From Udaeobacter sp025935755 (GTDB taxonomy: Bacteria; Verrucomicrobiota; Verrucomicrobiia; Chthoniobacterales; UBA10450): 64,000 bases of DNA. A model generated the notes under the pieces. That model worked only from the letters and a program-made list of their open reading frames with translations. It did no database searches and had not been told where the DNA came from. A program made the position numbers and the translations under genes. Shown in pieces: positions 49,506 through 58,617 of the stretch (its first letter is position 1; every line of letters begins with the position of its first letter). The stretch spans positions 1-64,000 of the forward strand of contig DASUKN010000021.1 of the NCBI GenBank assembly GCA_036278715.1. Reading direction: 5' to 3'.

Positions 49506-50309
49506 ATGAGCCGCACAAACATAATCGCGCTGCTGATTTTCGGCGCCATTCTAGGCTATTTCCTTAGCTTCGGTCCGGAAACAACGCAGAAGTTCAAGAC
49601 CAGTGTATACCGGCTGCTCGCGCCGTTCTTAACGGGTGGGTCTGGAATCAAGAAACAGATCACCTCTGTGCGATCAGGTCTAAAATCTCTCGAAGAATTG
49701 GAGCGCGAGAACGCTGCCTTAAACGTCGAAAACCGAGAGCTGCGCGCGACGAACCAGGGTTTGCGCGACGTCGAGCACGAAGTGAACCGTTTGCGGCACG
49801 CCCTGAATTACCGTGAGCGGTCTGTGTTTAAGTTAGTCGCGGCGGAGGTGATCGCCCGCGATTCTTCGAGTTGGTGGCGAACGCTTACCATAAACCGTGG
49901 AAAAAAAGACGCGGTCGAAACCGACATGCCAGTCGTAACCGACGTTGGTTTGGTGGGAAAAACCACCACTGTAAGCGATACGATTTCGGTTGTTTTGCTG
50001 GTTTCGGATGAAAACTGCCGGGTCGCAGCCTCAGTAGAAGGTAGTCGCGAACAGGGGATTGTTTCCGGCGAGCGCGTTACTGGCGGGCTGACACCGCTTT
50101 TGGATCTGAATTTTCTGTCGAAGCAGGCTGATTTGAAGCCAGGTCAGAAGGTTTATACTTCGGGAGTCGGCGGCGTTTTTCCGTCGGGGTTGCTCATCGG
50201 AGCGGTGAAATCTTTTCGCGTGCGCGAGCTGGATGGTCAGGCGCAACTAACACCAGCGGTCGAACTTTCCCATCTGGAGGACGTCTTTGTAGTGACGGGG
50301 CGACGATGA
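49506..50309 (+). CDS. mreC: rod shape-determining protein MreC
   Basis: 267 residues from ATG 49506 (MSRTNIIALLIFGAILGYFL). One membrane helix, a coiled coil at about 58-100 (LKSLEELERENAALNVENRE, LRDVEHEVNRLRHALNYRER), then the two-barrel periplasmic domain with VAAEVIARDSSSWWRTLTIN, RGKKDAVETDMPVVTDVGLV and DGQAQLTPAVELSHLEDVFV. It bridges MreB and PBP2. Its stop overlaps the mreD start (ATGA, 50306-50309). The spacer after mreB has near-tandem words (GGCAATCGGCAGTCGGCGAT). Confidence 0.93.
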   Translation: MSRTNIIALLIFGAILGYFLSFGPETTQKFKTSVYRLLAPFLTGGSGIKKQITSVRSGLKSLEELERENAALNVENRELRATNQGLRDVEHEVNRLRHALNYRERSVFKLVAAEVIARDSSSWWRTLTINRGKKDAVETDMPVVTDVGLVGKTTTVSDTISVVLLVSDENCRVAASVEGSREQGIVSGERVTGGLTPLLDLNFLSKQADLKPGQKVYTSGVGGVFPSGLLIGAVKSFRVRELDGQAQLTPAVELSHLEDVFVVTGRR

Positions 50310-50848
50310 TCTTTTTCCTGGTTCTTCTCGGCCTCGTGCTGCTGGCACAGATTACCGAATTGCTTATCCCGGCGCTGCCGTGGCTATATAACGCCCACGT
50401 CTACATCGTGCCAGTCATTGTTTTCTACGGTGCGATGGCATTGCCCTTTCCCCTGATGCTCGCTCTCGCGTTGTTCGCCGGGGTGCTACTGGATGCGCTA
50501 ACCGTCCAGGTGATCGGAGGTAAGGTTGAAATCTCGGCTGGATCATCCATACTCATCTACGGTGCGCTGGCGGGAATAATGCACGGCTTGCGACCGCTCT
50601 TTGCCCGCGGCCGCTGGGAAGTGCATTGTATCCTGAGTGGCGTTTTTACCTCGTTAATAGTTCTGGCCCAATACCTCATGATTACGTTTCGGCGCGGCTC
50701 TCTTGTTTTTACGCGTGAAATCTGGTGGCAGATTGGCGGACCCGGACTTATCGCGATGGCGATCGCTCCCATTTTCTTTTGGGGATTGCAGTGGCTTGCT
50801 CAGATCACCGCGTATTCATACGGTCCGCAAAGGGGACAAATCGAATGA
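50306..50848 (+). CDS. mreD: rod shape-determining protein MreD
   Basis: 180 residues with about five membrane helices. Assigned mainly by position, ATGA-coupled to mreC before it and to mrdA after it, and by size and hydrophobicity. Family-like features are the N-terminal FFLVLLGLVLLAQITELLIP and the central LALALFAGVLLDALTVQVIG segment with acidic residue in the membrane. MreD completes the MreBCD membrane complex for wall elongation. Confidence 0.85.
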   Translation: MIFFLVLLGLVLLAQITELLIPALPWLYNAHVYIVPVIVFYGAMALPFPLMLALALFAGVLLDALTVQVIGGKVEISAGSSILIYGALAGIMHGLRPLFARGRWEVHCILSGVFTSLIVLAQYLMITFRRGSLVFTREIWWQIGGPGLIAMAIAPIFFWGLQWLAQITAYSYGPQRGQIE

Positions 50849-53118
50849 GTAGGCGACGCTTTAGTTCCCGTCTGCGGATACAATTTCTCGGGGTGTTCAT
50901 GTTGTTGGGCGTCGGCTCACTTGGAGTCCGACTCTGGTGGATACAAGTGGCGCACGGTCAGGAATGGACGGCGCAGATTCGCGGAAGCTCGCAGGCAACC
51001 GTGCGGATTCCGTCGGTGCGCGGCGAAATCAAAGACCGAAACGGTGTCACACTTGTCCAAAACCGCGCCAGCTACGAGGTGGATTTTTATCTGCCGGAAA
51101 TGGTCAAGGGCTACCGCGAACGGTTCGGTTCACCGCCGACCAGTGAATATCGGGCGATCATCAGCGGAATGCCGAAAGACATGAAAGAGCCCGATATCAT
51201 CAGGATCGTGAACAATGGGATTGTCCCCCGTTTGAACGAGCTGGATCTCGCGCGCGATTACAATGCCAACAAGTTGCAGCGACATTTTCGCAACGATACT
51301 GAGGTTCCTTTCCAGTACATCAAGGATATCGATTTTCCTACCATGGCGAAGTTCGCCGAGCACGACGTCGGGCTGCCCGGTGTTGATTTGGCGATTAAGC
51401 CGGTCCGCTCGTACGTGTACGGCGCGCTCGGATCGCATATTCTTGGTTACGTCGGTGCGCCGGATGACATCGATAAGGACGAAGCGAAGAAGTTCACATT
51501 CTATCAGGCCGACGTGGAAGGAAAATCGAACATTGAAAAGTCGATGGACGAATACCTGCGGGGTAAACCCGGCGTGCGGTATCTGCGACGTAATGCTAAA
51601 GGTGCGATTGACGGGGTTTTGCGTGAAGATCCACCGCAACAGGGCGCGAACGTTTTCCTGACGATCGACGCGCGTATCCAGGCGATTACAGAGGAAGCAC
51701 TGCGATCCGTTGGCCGTGGCGCTGCGGTGGTTGTCGATCCAAATAACGGCGAAATACTCGCCATGGCATCGGTGCCCTCGTTTGATCCAAATACATTTAT
51801 CCCGAGCATCAAGGCCAAGGATTGGGCCGTGCTTCAGAAGGATGAAGCCAACCCGCTGATCAATCGTGCGGTGAGCGGGTTCCCACCTGGTTCAACGTTC
51901 AAGCTAATCACTTCGCTCGCTGGACTGCGCCGTGGTTTGGCCAAGCAGAGGTTCACCTGCAGCGGAGGTGTTCAGTACGGCGATCACTATTTTCAATGCT
52001 GGATAGCGGAGAAACATGGCTCGCATGGTTCACTCTCCTTGCCGGACGCCATCAAGGTGTCGTGTAATGCTTTCTTTTATCAGTACGGTAACGCGGCAGG
52101 CATCGAGTCGATCGATCGTGTCGGTGAGCTTCTTGGTTTAGGAAAACCTTCTGGACTGAACCTGACTGGCGAACAGCCAGGTGTGTTGCCTGGGCCAGAC
52201 TGGATGAGGATTAACTATCCCCAGGAAAGATGGTCGCAAGCGTACACGGCGAACGTTTCCATCGGCCAGGGATACGATCTGGCCACGCCTCTGCAGATGG
52301 CGATGGCCTATGCAGCCCTCGCTAATCGCGGAACTTCTTATTACCCGCGTCTCGTGAAAAAGGTGCTCAATCAGGATGGCACACCGGTATTGGACGAGGA
52401 CGGAAAGATCGCCGTTCCTGACCAGCCGAAAGTGCATGCCGATTTCCGCTCAGAGATTTCACCTGCCGACATCGAATTGGAACGACGTGGATTCTGGAAC
52501 GTGGTGAATGCAGACGGTGGAACCGGCGGACGAGCCCGCATAAACGGTGTCCAGATGGCAGGAAAAACGGGTACCGCTCAGGCGAAATACAAAGGCAGAG
52601 AAGACACAATTTCGTGGTTTGTGTGCTGGGCGCCTTTCGACAATCCCAAATACACCGTTGCAGTGATGGTGCAGGGCGGGGAACACGGCGGCACGGTCGC
52701 GTGCCCAATCGCGGCGCGGATCATGGAACGTTCATTGGCGATGGACGAGGGAAAATTGGACGCCCAGGTCGCATGGCTTCCTCCTGCGCATAAGCCCAAT
52801 CCGTTTCAAATGATCAAGGATGTGAGTTTCAAGGATTCGGGAATCAATGGTGGCGGTAATGACGACGAGAATGCCAACGGTTCGCAAGGCTCAGACGTAC
52901 AGATGGCGAGCGCGGGCGGGGATCCCGACGTCGAGCCCGAAGCAGATTCTCAGGGGAAAGTAGCCCGACGAGCTTCAGCTCCGGTAGCTCGACCTATCCC
53001 GGTTGCGGCACCTCAGCCACGACGGAACTTTTTCGAACGACTTTTCGGAGTAAAGCGCCAGCCGGCACAGCCTCCACCGCCGCCGCCCAGCCGGAAGCAG
53101 CGCTCAACCACAAGATGA
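50845..53118 (+). CDS. mrdA: penicillin-binding protein 2 (elongation transpeptidase)
   Basis: 757 residues from ATG 50845, whose ATGA overlaps mreD. A membrane anchor (RIQFLGVFMLLGVGSLGVRL) and PBP dimerisation domain (VPSVRGEIKDRNGVTLVQNR-like VRGEIKDRNGVTLVQN) precede the transpeptidase with S350 in PGSTFKLI, SCN at 406 and KTGTAQ at 574. It crosslinks new peptidoglycan during elongation. The last 100 residues (GGGNDDENANGSQG, then Pro/Arg-rich) form an unusual disordered tail beyond the catalytic domain. Confidence 0.95.
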   Translation: MSRRRFSSRLRIQFLGVFMLLGVGSLGVRLWWIQVAHGQEWTAQIRGSSQATVRIPSVRGEIKDRNGVTLVQNRASYEVDFYLPEMVKGYRERFGSPPTSEYRAIISGMPKDMKEPDIIRIVNNGIVPRLNELDLARDYNANKLQRHFRNDTEVPFQYIKDIDFPTMAKFAEHDVGLPGVDLAIKPVRSYVYGALGSHILGYVGAPDDIDKDEAKKFTFYQADVEGKSNIEKSMDEYLRGKPGVRYLRRNAKGAIDGVLREDPPQQGANVFLTIDARIQAITEEALRSVGRGAAVVVDPNNGEILAMASVPSFDPNTFIPSIKAKDWAVLQKDEANPLINRAVSGFPPGSTFKLITSLAGLRRGLAKQRFTCSGGVQYGDHYFQCWIAEKHGSHGSLSLPDAIKVSCNAFFYQYGNAAGIESIDRVGELLGLGKPSGLNLTGEQPGVLPGPDWMRINYPQERWSQAYTANVSIGQGYDLATPLQMAMAYAALANRGTSYYPRLVKKVLNQDGTPVLDEDGKIAVPDQPKVHADFRSEISPADIELERRGFWNVVNADGGTGGRARINGVQMAGKTGTAQAKYKGREDTISWFVCWAPFDNPKYTVAVMVQGGEHGGTVACPIAARIMERSLAMDEGKLDAQVAWLPPAHKPNPFQMIKDVSFKDSGINGGGNDDENANGSQGSDVQMASAGGDPDVEPEADSQGKVARRASAPVARPIPVAAPQPRRNFFERLFGVKRQPAQPPPPPPSRKQRSTTR

Positions 53119-53190
53119 ACCTTCGGTCACAACCCCTCCTGCAGCTCGCATCGACAGCTCGGCTGATGACCGATCAACCCCTCCATTTTT

Positions 53191-54765
53191 ATGATAGACA
53201 AGGTGAGAAAGATTTTCGGTCTCCCTTCACGCAAGACTGGCAACAAGCTCGTTCTCAGCGTGGAGAAACTCGAGACCCGTGTGGCTTTGCTCGAGGGCGG
53301 CCGCCTCGAGGAATACAGCGTTGAGCGCAAGAGCTCACGAAACATCGTAGGCAGCGTTTACAAGGGTAAGGTCAAAAACATCGAGATGGGCCTGAAGGCG
53401 ATGTTTGTCGACATCGGCTTCGAAAAAAATGCGTTCCTTCATTTTTGGGACGCCATTCCTGCTGCACTCGACAGCGGAGTGGAAGAAATTGACAGACGCT
53501 CAAACAAGCGGCCCCGAAAACGAATCACGGTAAAAGACATACCGAGCATCTATCCGGTTGGCTCCGATGTCATCGTGCAGGTAACCAAAGGGCCGATCGG
53601 CACCAAGGGTCCGCGCGTCACAACGAATCTCAGTTTCGCCGGACGCTATTTGGTGCTGATGCCTTTCAGCGATCGAAGCGGTATCTCGCGAAAAATCGAA
53701 GAGCCAAAAGAACGCGAACGCCTACGAGATATTCTACGGCAGCTGGAAATCCCGGAGGGAGTCGGCGTGATCATCCGCACAGTAGGCGAAGGTCAGCGCG
53801 CCAGATATTTCGTGCGCGATTTACGGGTTCTCCTGGATCAGTGGGCCAAAGTTGATCAAGCCATTCGCGATCAACCGGCACCATGCCGTCTGTTTGAAGA
53901 ACCCGATCTGGTCGAGCGCACCGTCCGCGATTTTCTAACCGAAGAAATTAATGAAATCGTCTGCGACGATCGAGGGGCAACTGATCGGATGATGGATATG
54001 GTCGGTCAGATCTCCCGTCGCGCGAGAAACCGCGTTCGCCACTACGACGGTGCAACACCGATCTTCGAAACATATGGTGTCCAGAAACAGATTGATGACG
54101 CATTTCACAGGCAGGTTTGGCTCAAATGCGGCGGCTACATCGTGATCGATGAGACCGAAGCGCTGGTCGCCATCGATGTGAACACCGGGCGCAATAAAGG
54201 TGGACGCGACGTGGAAAAAACAATCTTGCAAACCAATCTCGAAGCAGCGGATGAGATAGCCCGGCAACTACGATTACGGAACATCGGGGGACTGATTATT
54301 GCCGACTTCATCGACATGAAGAGCCGCAGAGATCAGCAGGCCGTTTTCAATTTGATGAAGGAACGGCTCAAGCGCGACAAAGCGAGAACGCATGTGCTCC
54401 CTATTTCACAGCTCGGCCTCATGGAGATGACGCGGCAGAGAGCGCAGGAGAGCCTCAGCGACACGATTTACGAGAATTGTCCTTATTGCGGGGGACGGGG
54501 AGTCGTGAAAACGACGATGAGCACGAGTGTGGAGTTGCACAGGACACTCAATATCGTCATGCGCCGTTATCAGGATTCCATTCACGATATTCGGGTGATC
54601 CTGAATCCTGACGTTTTGAAGCGATTGAAAGAGGAGGACGAGGAACTGCTCGTAGAACTGGAACGCCGTTATGCCGGTAGGCTGATGTTTCGGGGCGATC
54701 CCACATTTCATCACGAGAAGTTTGTCATCACGGACGCGAATACCGGCGCAGAACTGAAGCCTTGA
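53191..54765 (+). CDS. rng: ribonuclease E/G family endoribonuclease
   Basis: 524 residues from ATG 53191, RNase G size. S1 RNA-binding domain (SVYKGKVKNIEMGLKAMFVD, IGFEKNAFLHFWD), the 5' sensor and RNase H-like region, catalytic magnesium aspartates in ALVAIDVNTGRNKG and IIADFIDMKSRRDQQ, and a zinc-link-type CPYCGGRG. It cuts single-stranded AU-rich RNA, maturing 16S rRNA and turning over mRNA. It follows mrdA by 72 bp; linkage of mreBCD/mrdA with rng is common in bacteria. There is no long C-terminal degradosome scaffold. Confidence 0.94.
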   Translation: MIDKVRKIFGLPSRKTGNKLVLSVEKLETRVALLEGGRLEEYSVERKSSRNIVGSVYKGKVKNIEMGLKAMFVDIGFEKNAFLHFWDAIPAALDSGVEEIDRRSNKRPRKRITVKDIPSIYPVGSDVIVQVTKGPIGTKGPRVTTNLSFAGRYLVLMPFSDRSGISRKIEEPKERERLRDILRQLEIPEGVGVIIRTVGEGQRARYFVRDLRVLLDQWAKVDQAIRDQPAPCRLFEEPDLVERTVRDFLTEEINEIVCDDRGATDRMMDMVGQISRRARNRVRHYDGATPIFETYGVQKQIDDAFHRQVWLKCGGYIVIDETEALVAIDVNTGRNKGGRDVEKTILQTNLEAADEIARQLRLRNIGGLIIADFIDMKSRRDQQAVFNLMKERLKRDKARTHVLPISQLGLMEMTRQRAQESLSDTIYENCPYCGGRGVVKTTMSTSVELHRTLNIVMRRYQDSIHDIRVILNPDVLKRLKEEDEELLVELERRYAGRLMFRGDPTFHHEKFVITDANTGAELKP

Positions 54766-54896
54766 GGCCGACCGACCGGCACGCCTGAAAAAGCTTGCAA
54801 TCCCAGCCTGCTCGGCTCAAAATCACGGCATCCAAACGTGGCACGAGAGTCACCGAACGTTCAGCGTTTGGAGGCCTTAACCAAAAGGAGAAATAG

Positions 54897-55598
54897 ATGA
54901 AAAAGCTGCTGTTGTGCCTTCTCGGGCCCGTTGTGCTTGCTTCGGCTGCTTTTGCCGGAGCTGAATATTCGGGGAAAGAGATGAAGCAGGTGGCGCCACC
55001 GCCTTGCCCTGAGTGGTACGCAGACAGGGAATTCAATATCTCGTTGTGGGGAACGTACGCTTTCACGGGCAACAACTGGGTAAATGACCGTTACATCGAG
55101 GCAGATCACGCGTGGGGTGGTGGCATCGATCTGAAATATTTCTTCATGCGTTACATTGGTGTAGGCATCGAGGGCTGGGCACTCGATGCACGGCAGGCGC
55201 GTCAAAACATTTTTGTCGACTTCAGCGACAATGAATTTCTGAGCAACATCCAGCACGAGAGCAACGTGATTGGTGGTGTGCTGGGCACTCTCACCCTGCG
55301 TTACCCGATCCCGTGCACACGCTTTGCGCCGTATATTTTTGGCGGAGCTGGTGGGATCTTTGGCGGCGGCCAGAAACAAGTTAATCAGCGCTTTGTCGAG
55401 CCCGGTGAAGGGTTCGATATTCTCGCCACAACAGGTCATACAGATAGCGAAACGCGGGCAATCGGTCAGGTCGGCGGCGGAATGGAAATCCGGCTAACTC
55501 CGCACATTGGCTGGGTTAGTGATTTCAGTTGGAATTTCGTGGATGGTCCGAAAAATAATTTCGGTATGGTCCGCACCGGCGTGAATTTCGCGTTCTAA
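54897..55598 (+). CDS. outer-membrane beta-barrel protein
   Basis: 233 residues with a good ribosome site (AAAAGGAG) before ATG 54897. Signal peptide MKKLLLCLLGPVVLASAAFA. Alternating aromatic/hydrophobic strands with glycine (AWGGGIDLKYFFMRYIGVGI, FAPYIFGGAGGIFGGG, IGQVGGGMEIRLTPHIGWVS) and a terminal phenylalanine (GVNFAF) are typical of eight-stranded outer-membrane proteins of the OmpA/OmpW fold type. The two cysteines (PPCPEW, IPCTRF) may form a disulfide. Monocistronic. Specific role unknown. Confidence 0.85.
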   Translation: MKKLLLCLLGPVVLASAAFAGAEYSGKEMKQVAPPPCPEWYADREFNISLWGTYAFTGNNWVNDRYIEADHAWGGGIDLKYFFMRYIGVGIEGWALDARQARQNIFVDFSDNEFLSNIQHESNVIGGVLGTLTLRYPIPCTRFAPYIFGGAGGIFGGGQKQVNQRFVEPGEGFDILATTGHTDSETRAIGQVGGGMEIRLTPHIGWVSDFSWNFVDGPKNNFGMVRTGVNFAF

Positions 55599-55695
55599 AC
55601 TGCTCACGAAACATTTGCCGGGGAGACGTCTGCAGTACTGACGCCGCTTATTCGACTCGCAAATTTGCGAAGCGCGTCATGCCTACGAAATTAGG

Positions 55696-56871
55696 ATGAT
55701 GTCGTTTATCGAGACTTTGGACAGCCTTGCTCTGAACAAATCGGAGTTGATCGAGCGCTTTGAGCGTCTGATTGCACCGAAATCCAATCAGCAACTGGAA
55801 GCAATGGCGCAAATTTCTCGCGGGCTCACGTTGCGAAACTTCGGGCGGACGATGCGGCTCTTTGCACCGCTCTATCTCTCGAACGAATGCATCAACAATT
55901 GTCAGTATTGCGGTTTCTCGAGAGATAATCCGATCCTGCGAGTCACACTCACGGTCGAGCAGGTTGTAGCTGAAGCGCGGCATCTTGCGCAGCAGGGATT
56001 TCGTCAAATTCTTCTTGTTGCAGGTGAGCACCCGAAGTTCGTCAGCGGCGGTTATCTTGCCGAGTGCGTGCGCGCGCTCGCGCCCGATTTTTCGTCCATT
56101 TCGATTGAGGTGGGTCCAATGGATAGGGAGGAGTACGTGCCAATTGTCGAAGCTGGCGCCGAAGGACTTGTCGTGTATCAGGAGACATACAATCGCGGTG
56201 TATATGCCGAGATGCATGCCTCCGGGCCGAAGCGCGATTTCAATTACCGGCTCGAATGCGCTGGGCGCGCTTACGAGGCCGGTTTTCGCAGACTCGGCAT
56301 CGGCGCACTCATCGGCCTGACCCGGTGGCAGGATGAAGCGGTCGCGTTGGCTGCACACTTGGAACATCTGTTCAAATATTGCTGGCAGGCGCAAATCACC
56401 GTAAGCGTGCCGCGTTTGCGTCCGGCGGCGGGTGGATTTCGCCCGATATTCACGATGAGCGATCAAGAACTTGTGCAATTGGTGTGCGCCTTGCGCATCA
56501 CTTTTCCGCAGCTGGGGATCGTGCTCAGCACCCGCGAGCGGGCGCCGCTTCGGGACGCGCTCGCCTCGATCGGAGTAACCATGATGAGCGCCGGCAGTCA
56601 TACCGAACCGGGTGGTTACACACGGCAGGGCCGCGAACATCTTCATCGCACGGTGCGTGGCCGCATCGTCGCCGCAGAGTATCAGGATGGCGAAGATGAA
56701 CTCGCCACGGGTCAATTCGAAATCAGTGACGAACGTTCTCCCGCCGAAATCGCCGAAGTCCTTCGCGGTCGCGGAGTGGAGCCTGTTTGGAAAGACTGGG
56801 ATCAGGCGTTGTCTGCAACAACGAATGGACACGAAAGAACAGGAATCAGGAAGTACGGAACAATGGCGTGA
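55696..56871 (+). CDS. thiH: 2-iminoacetate synthase (thiazole synthesis, radical SAM)
   Basis: 391 residues. The radical-SAM cluster motif is NECINNCQYCGF (C65, C69, C72, CxxxCxxC). Upstream FGRTMRLFAPLYLSNECINN and downstream ILLVAGEHPKFVSGGYLAEC, VYQETYNRGVYAEMHASGPK, FNYRLECAGRAYEAGFRRLG and the late SAGSHTEPGGY match ThiH. It splits tyrosine to dehydroglycine and p-cresol for the thiamin thiazole. thiS follows 89 bp later. No TPP riboswitch pattern (CTGAGA with the conserved GCG-AGGGAA) is visible upstream. Confidence 0.95.
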   Translation: MMSFIETLDSLALNKSELIERFERLIAPKSNQQLEAMAQISRGLTLRNFGRTMRLFAPLYLSNECINNCQYCGFSRDNPILRVTLTVEQVVAEARHLAQQGFRQILLVAGEHPKFVSGGYLAECVRALAPDFSSISIEVGPMDREEYVPIVEAGAEGLVVYQETYNRGVYAEMHASGPKRDFNYRLECAGRAYEAGFRRLGIGALIGLTRWQDEAVALAAHLEHLFKYCWQAQITVSVPRLRPAAGGFRPIFTMSDQELVQLVCALRITFPQLGIVLSTRERAPLRDALASIGVTMMSAGSHTEPGGYTRQGREHLHRTVRGRIVAAEYQDGEDELATGQFEISDERSPAEIAEVLRGRGVEPVWKDWDQALSATTNGHERTGIRKYGTMA

Positions 56872-56960
56872 CGAAGGTTGCGCGCGCAGCGCGGTTCGAA
56901 GCACGGTGGATTGCGCAGCTTTGACGCTTAAGCCTTTCAACAGTTTGACGTGCCGTAGCC

Positions 56961-57161
56961 ATGACAATTTCAGTAAACGGCGAATCTGTTGACGCGCGAG
57001 AGGCGAAAACGATCTCGGAGCTGATCGATCGTTACGAATTGCCGCCGCAATCCATCGTGGTTGAACATAATGGTCTTGCCCTGCATCGTCACGAGTGGCC
57101 AGAAAGCCGACTTGCCGAAGGCGACCGCATCGAATTTATCCGCGTGGTTGCGGGTGGATAA
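56961..57161 (+). CDS. thiS: sulfur carrier protein ThiS
   Basis: 66 residues, starting MTISVNGESVDAREAKTISE and ending VVAGG. The C-terminal Gly-Gly is adenylated and converted to thiocarboxylate, which donates sulfur to the thiazole in ThiG. Ubiquitin-like fold with the usual RIEFIRVVAGG end. It lies downstream of thiH on the same strand; thiG is not in the window, which splits the usual thiS-thiG-thiH group. Convergent with the NfeD gene. Confidence 0.93.
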   Translation: MTISVNGESVDAREAKTISELIDRYELPPQSIVVEHNGLALHRHEWPESRLAEGDRIEFIRVVAGG

Positions 57162-57171
57162 GGACGATTGA

Positions 57172-58575
57172 CTAGGCTTGCGCTGTGCTTTTCACCACGA
57201 CGCGCATCCCGTCACTTTGAATTACCGTGACCGGTGTCTCCCGGGCGATGAATTCGCCTTCGGTGACGACGTCGACAACGTGTTCGGCGAAACGCGCTTT
57301 ACCGCTGGGGCGCAACACTGTAATGGCTGTCCCCTGCATTCCAGGCGCTAACGACAGTGCGGTTGCAAAGTGTCGGGGCGCACCCGCCAAAGATGGTCCC
57401 GGCGGATTCGAATCGATCAATGCAAACCGACGGTAAAAACTTGTGCGCGGAAGGTAACGCGCAAGAAGCGCTATGACGATCAAGGCTCCCACGAGCGCGA
57501 TAAACATGTTGAGCAGCGGCGCAGCGAGCATTTTGCCGGTCGGCAGAAACGGTTGCTGCGGATAATGATCGATCATCGCCCACAGCAACGACGCAATGAT
57601 GAGAAACACTCCGACAACTCCGAAAATGATTGTGCTGTGCGCGAAGAAAAGTATTTCGATCAAGACCAGCAATATTCCGACAGTGAAAAGCGCAACGACT
57701 TCCCAGCCGGCAAGCCCCGCGAGGTAATGGCCAAGGAAGAAGAGCGCGAAACAGATTGCTGATATAACGCCGGGCCAGGTCGCACCAGGAATTTTGAATT
57801 CCAAATACGCTCCGAGAATTCCGCCAAGCAGTAGCAACGGCGCAAGTTCCGTTATCCAAAATGCGAGCTGCTCGAAACCAGTTGGCTCAATCCTGGTGAT
57901 GTTTCCATTGAGCCCTGCTTTCTTCGTAAGGTCAGCAATCGAATCGACAACGCCGTCCGCGAGTAACGGCTTTCCGTTGATCTTTTCAGTGGCTTCCTGC
58001 GTATTCAGCGTAAGCACCGCGCCTTTTGGATGCACGACGCGTTCGCCGATTTTTACTTCCTTGTCCCTGTTCATGAACGCTTCGGCGAGGTCCGGATTAT
58101 GGCCGTTTTTGATCGCCGATCCCCGGACAAGTGCGGACCAATACGAAATCGTTTTTTCCTTCGCAGTGGCCGGCAGATCTTCGCCAGTCGAAAGGATGGG
58201 TGCAGCTGCGCCAATCGCGCTTACCGGCGCCATGTAAATGTGTTTGGTAGCAATGACAATGAGCGCGCCGGCCGATCCGGCGTTGGTGTTAATGAATGCA
58301 TACGTGGGAATTTTTATTTGGTTAAGGGCGTTGATTATGTCGGTCGCTGTATCGAGTCGGCCACCGTACGTGTTCACGTCGAATACGATTGCAGAGGCTT
58401 CGTTGTTCTCAGCTGTTTTGACGGCGCGCCGCAGGAACGTCAGCAGCGACGGCGCGACTTCGCCATGTACAGGCACGATGACAACGTCGCCTTTGTGAAT
58501 CGTTTCCCGCGCGGGAGCCGACTCAGCGATGCCAAGTACGAAAGCGCCGCAAATGCTGATCGCCAACATCTTCAT
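57172..58575 (-). CDS. NfeD-family protein with ClpP-like serine protease domain
   Basis: 467 residues with a signal peptide (MKMLAISICGAFVLGIAESA). The SDH/ClpP-like domain (about 30-230) has ASAIVFDVNTYGGRLDTATD, then the nucleophile region NTNAGSAGALIVIATKHIYM and APVSAIGAAAPI with the lysine further on (MNRDKEVKIG). Four to five membrane segments follow (about 235-395), then the NfeD OB-fold end (GMQGTAITVLRPSGKARFAE, VVDVVTEGEFIARETPVTVI). Such proteins partner stomatin-like proteins in membrane quality control; no stomatin gene is adjacent. Confidence 0.92.
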   Translation of the reverse strand: MKMLAISICGAFVLGIAESAPARETIHKGDVVIVPVHGEVAPSLLTFLRRAVKTAENNEASAIVFDVNTYGGRLDTATDIINALNQIKIPTYAFINTNAGSAGALIVIATKHIYMAPVSAIGAAAPILSTGEDLPATAKEKTISYWSALVRGSAIKNGHNPDLAEAFMNRDKEVKIGERVVHPKGAVLTLNTQEATEKINGKPLLADGVVDSIADLTKKAGLNGNITRIEPTGFEQLAFWITELAPLLLLGGILGAYLEFKIPGATWPGVISAICFALFFLGHYLAGLAGWEVVALFTVGILLVLIEILFFAHSTIIFGVVGVFLIIASLLWAMIDHYPQQPFLPTGKMLAAPLLNMFIALVGALIVIALLARYLPRTSFYRRFALIDSNPPGPSLAGAPRHFATALSLAPGMQGTAITVLRPSGKARFAEHVVDVVTEGEFIARETPVTVIQSDGMRVVVKSTAQA

Positions 58576-58617
58576 GTTTTCAATTGATCAGGTCCGGATA
58601 AGCTTGGCAGTTTCTCT

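Noticed and set aside
55599..55695. Upstream of thiH searched for a TPP riboswitch.
   Set aside because: No CTGAGA element or the conserved second half is seen in the 97-bp spacer.
55648..56967. A 439-codon minus-strand frame opposite thiH.
   Set aside because: It is the antisense of a clear ThiH gene and has shadow-like composition (many Arg, His, Cys) without domains.
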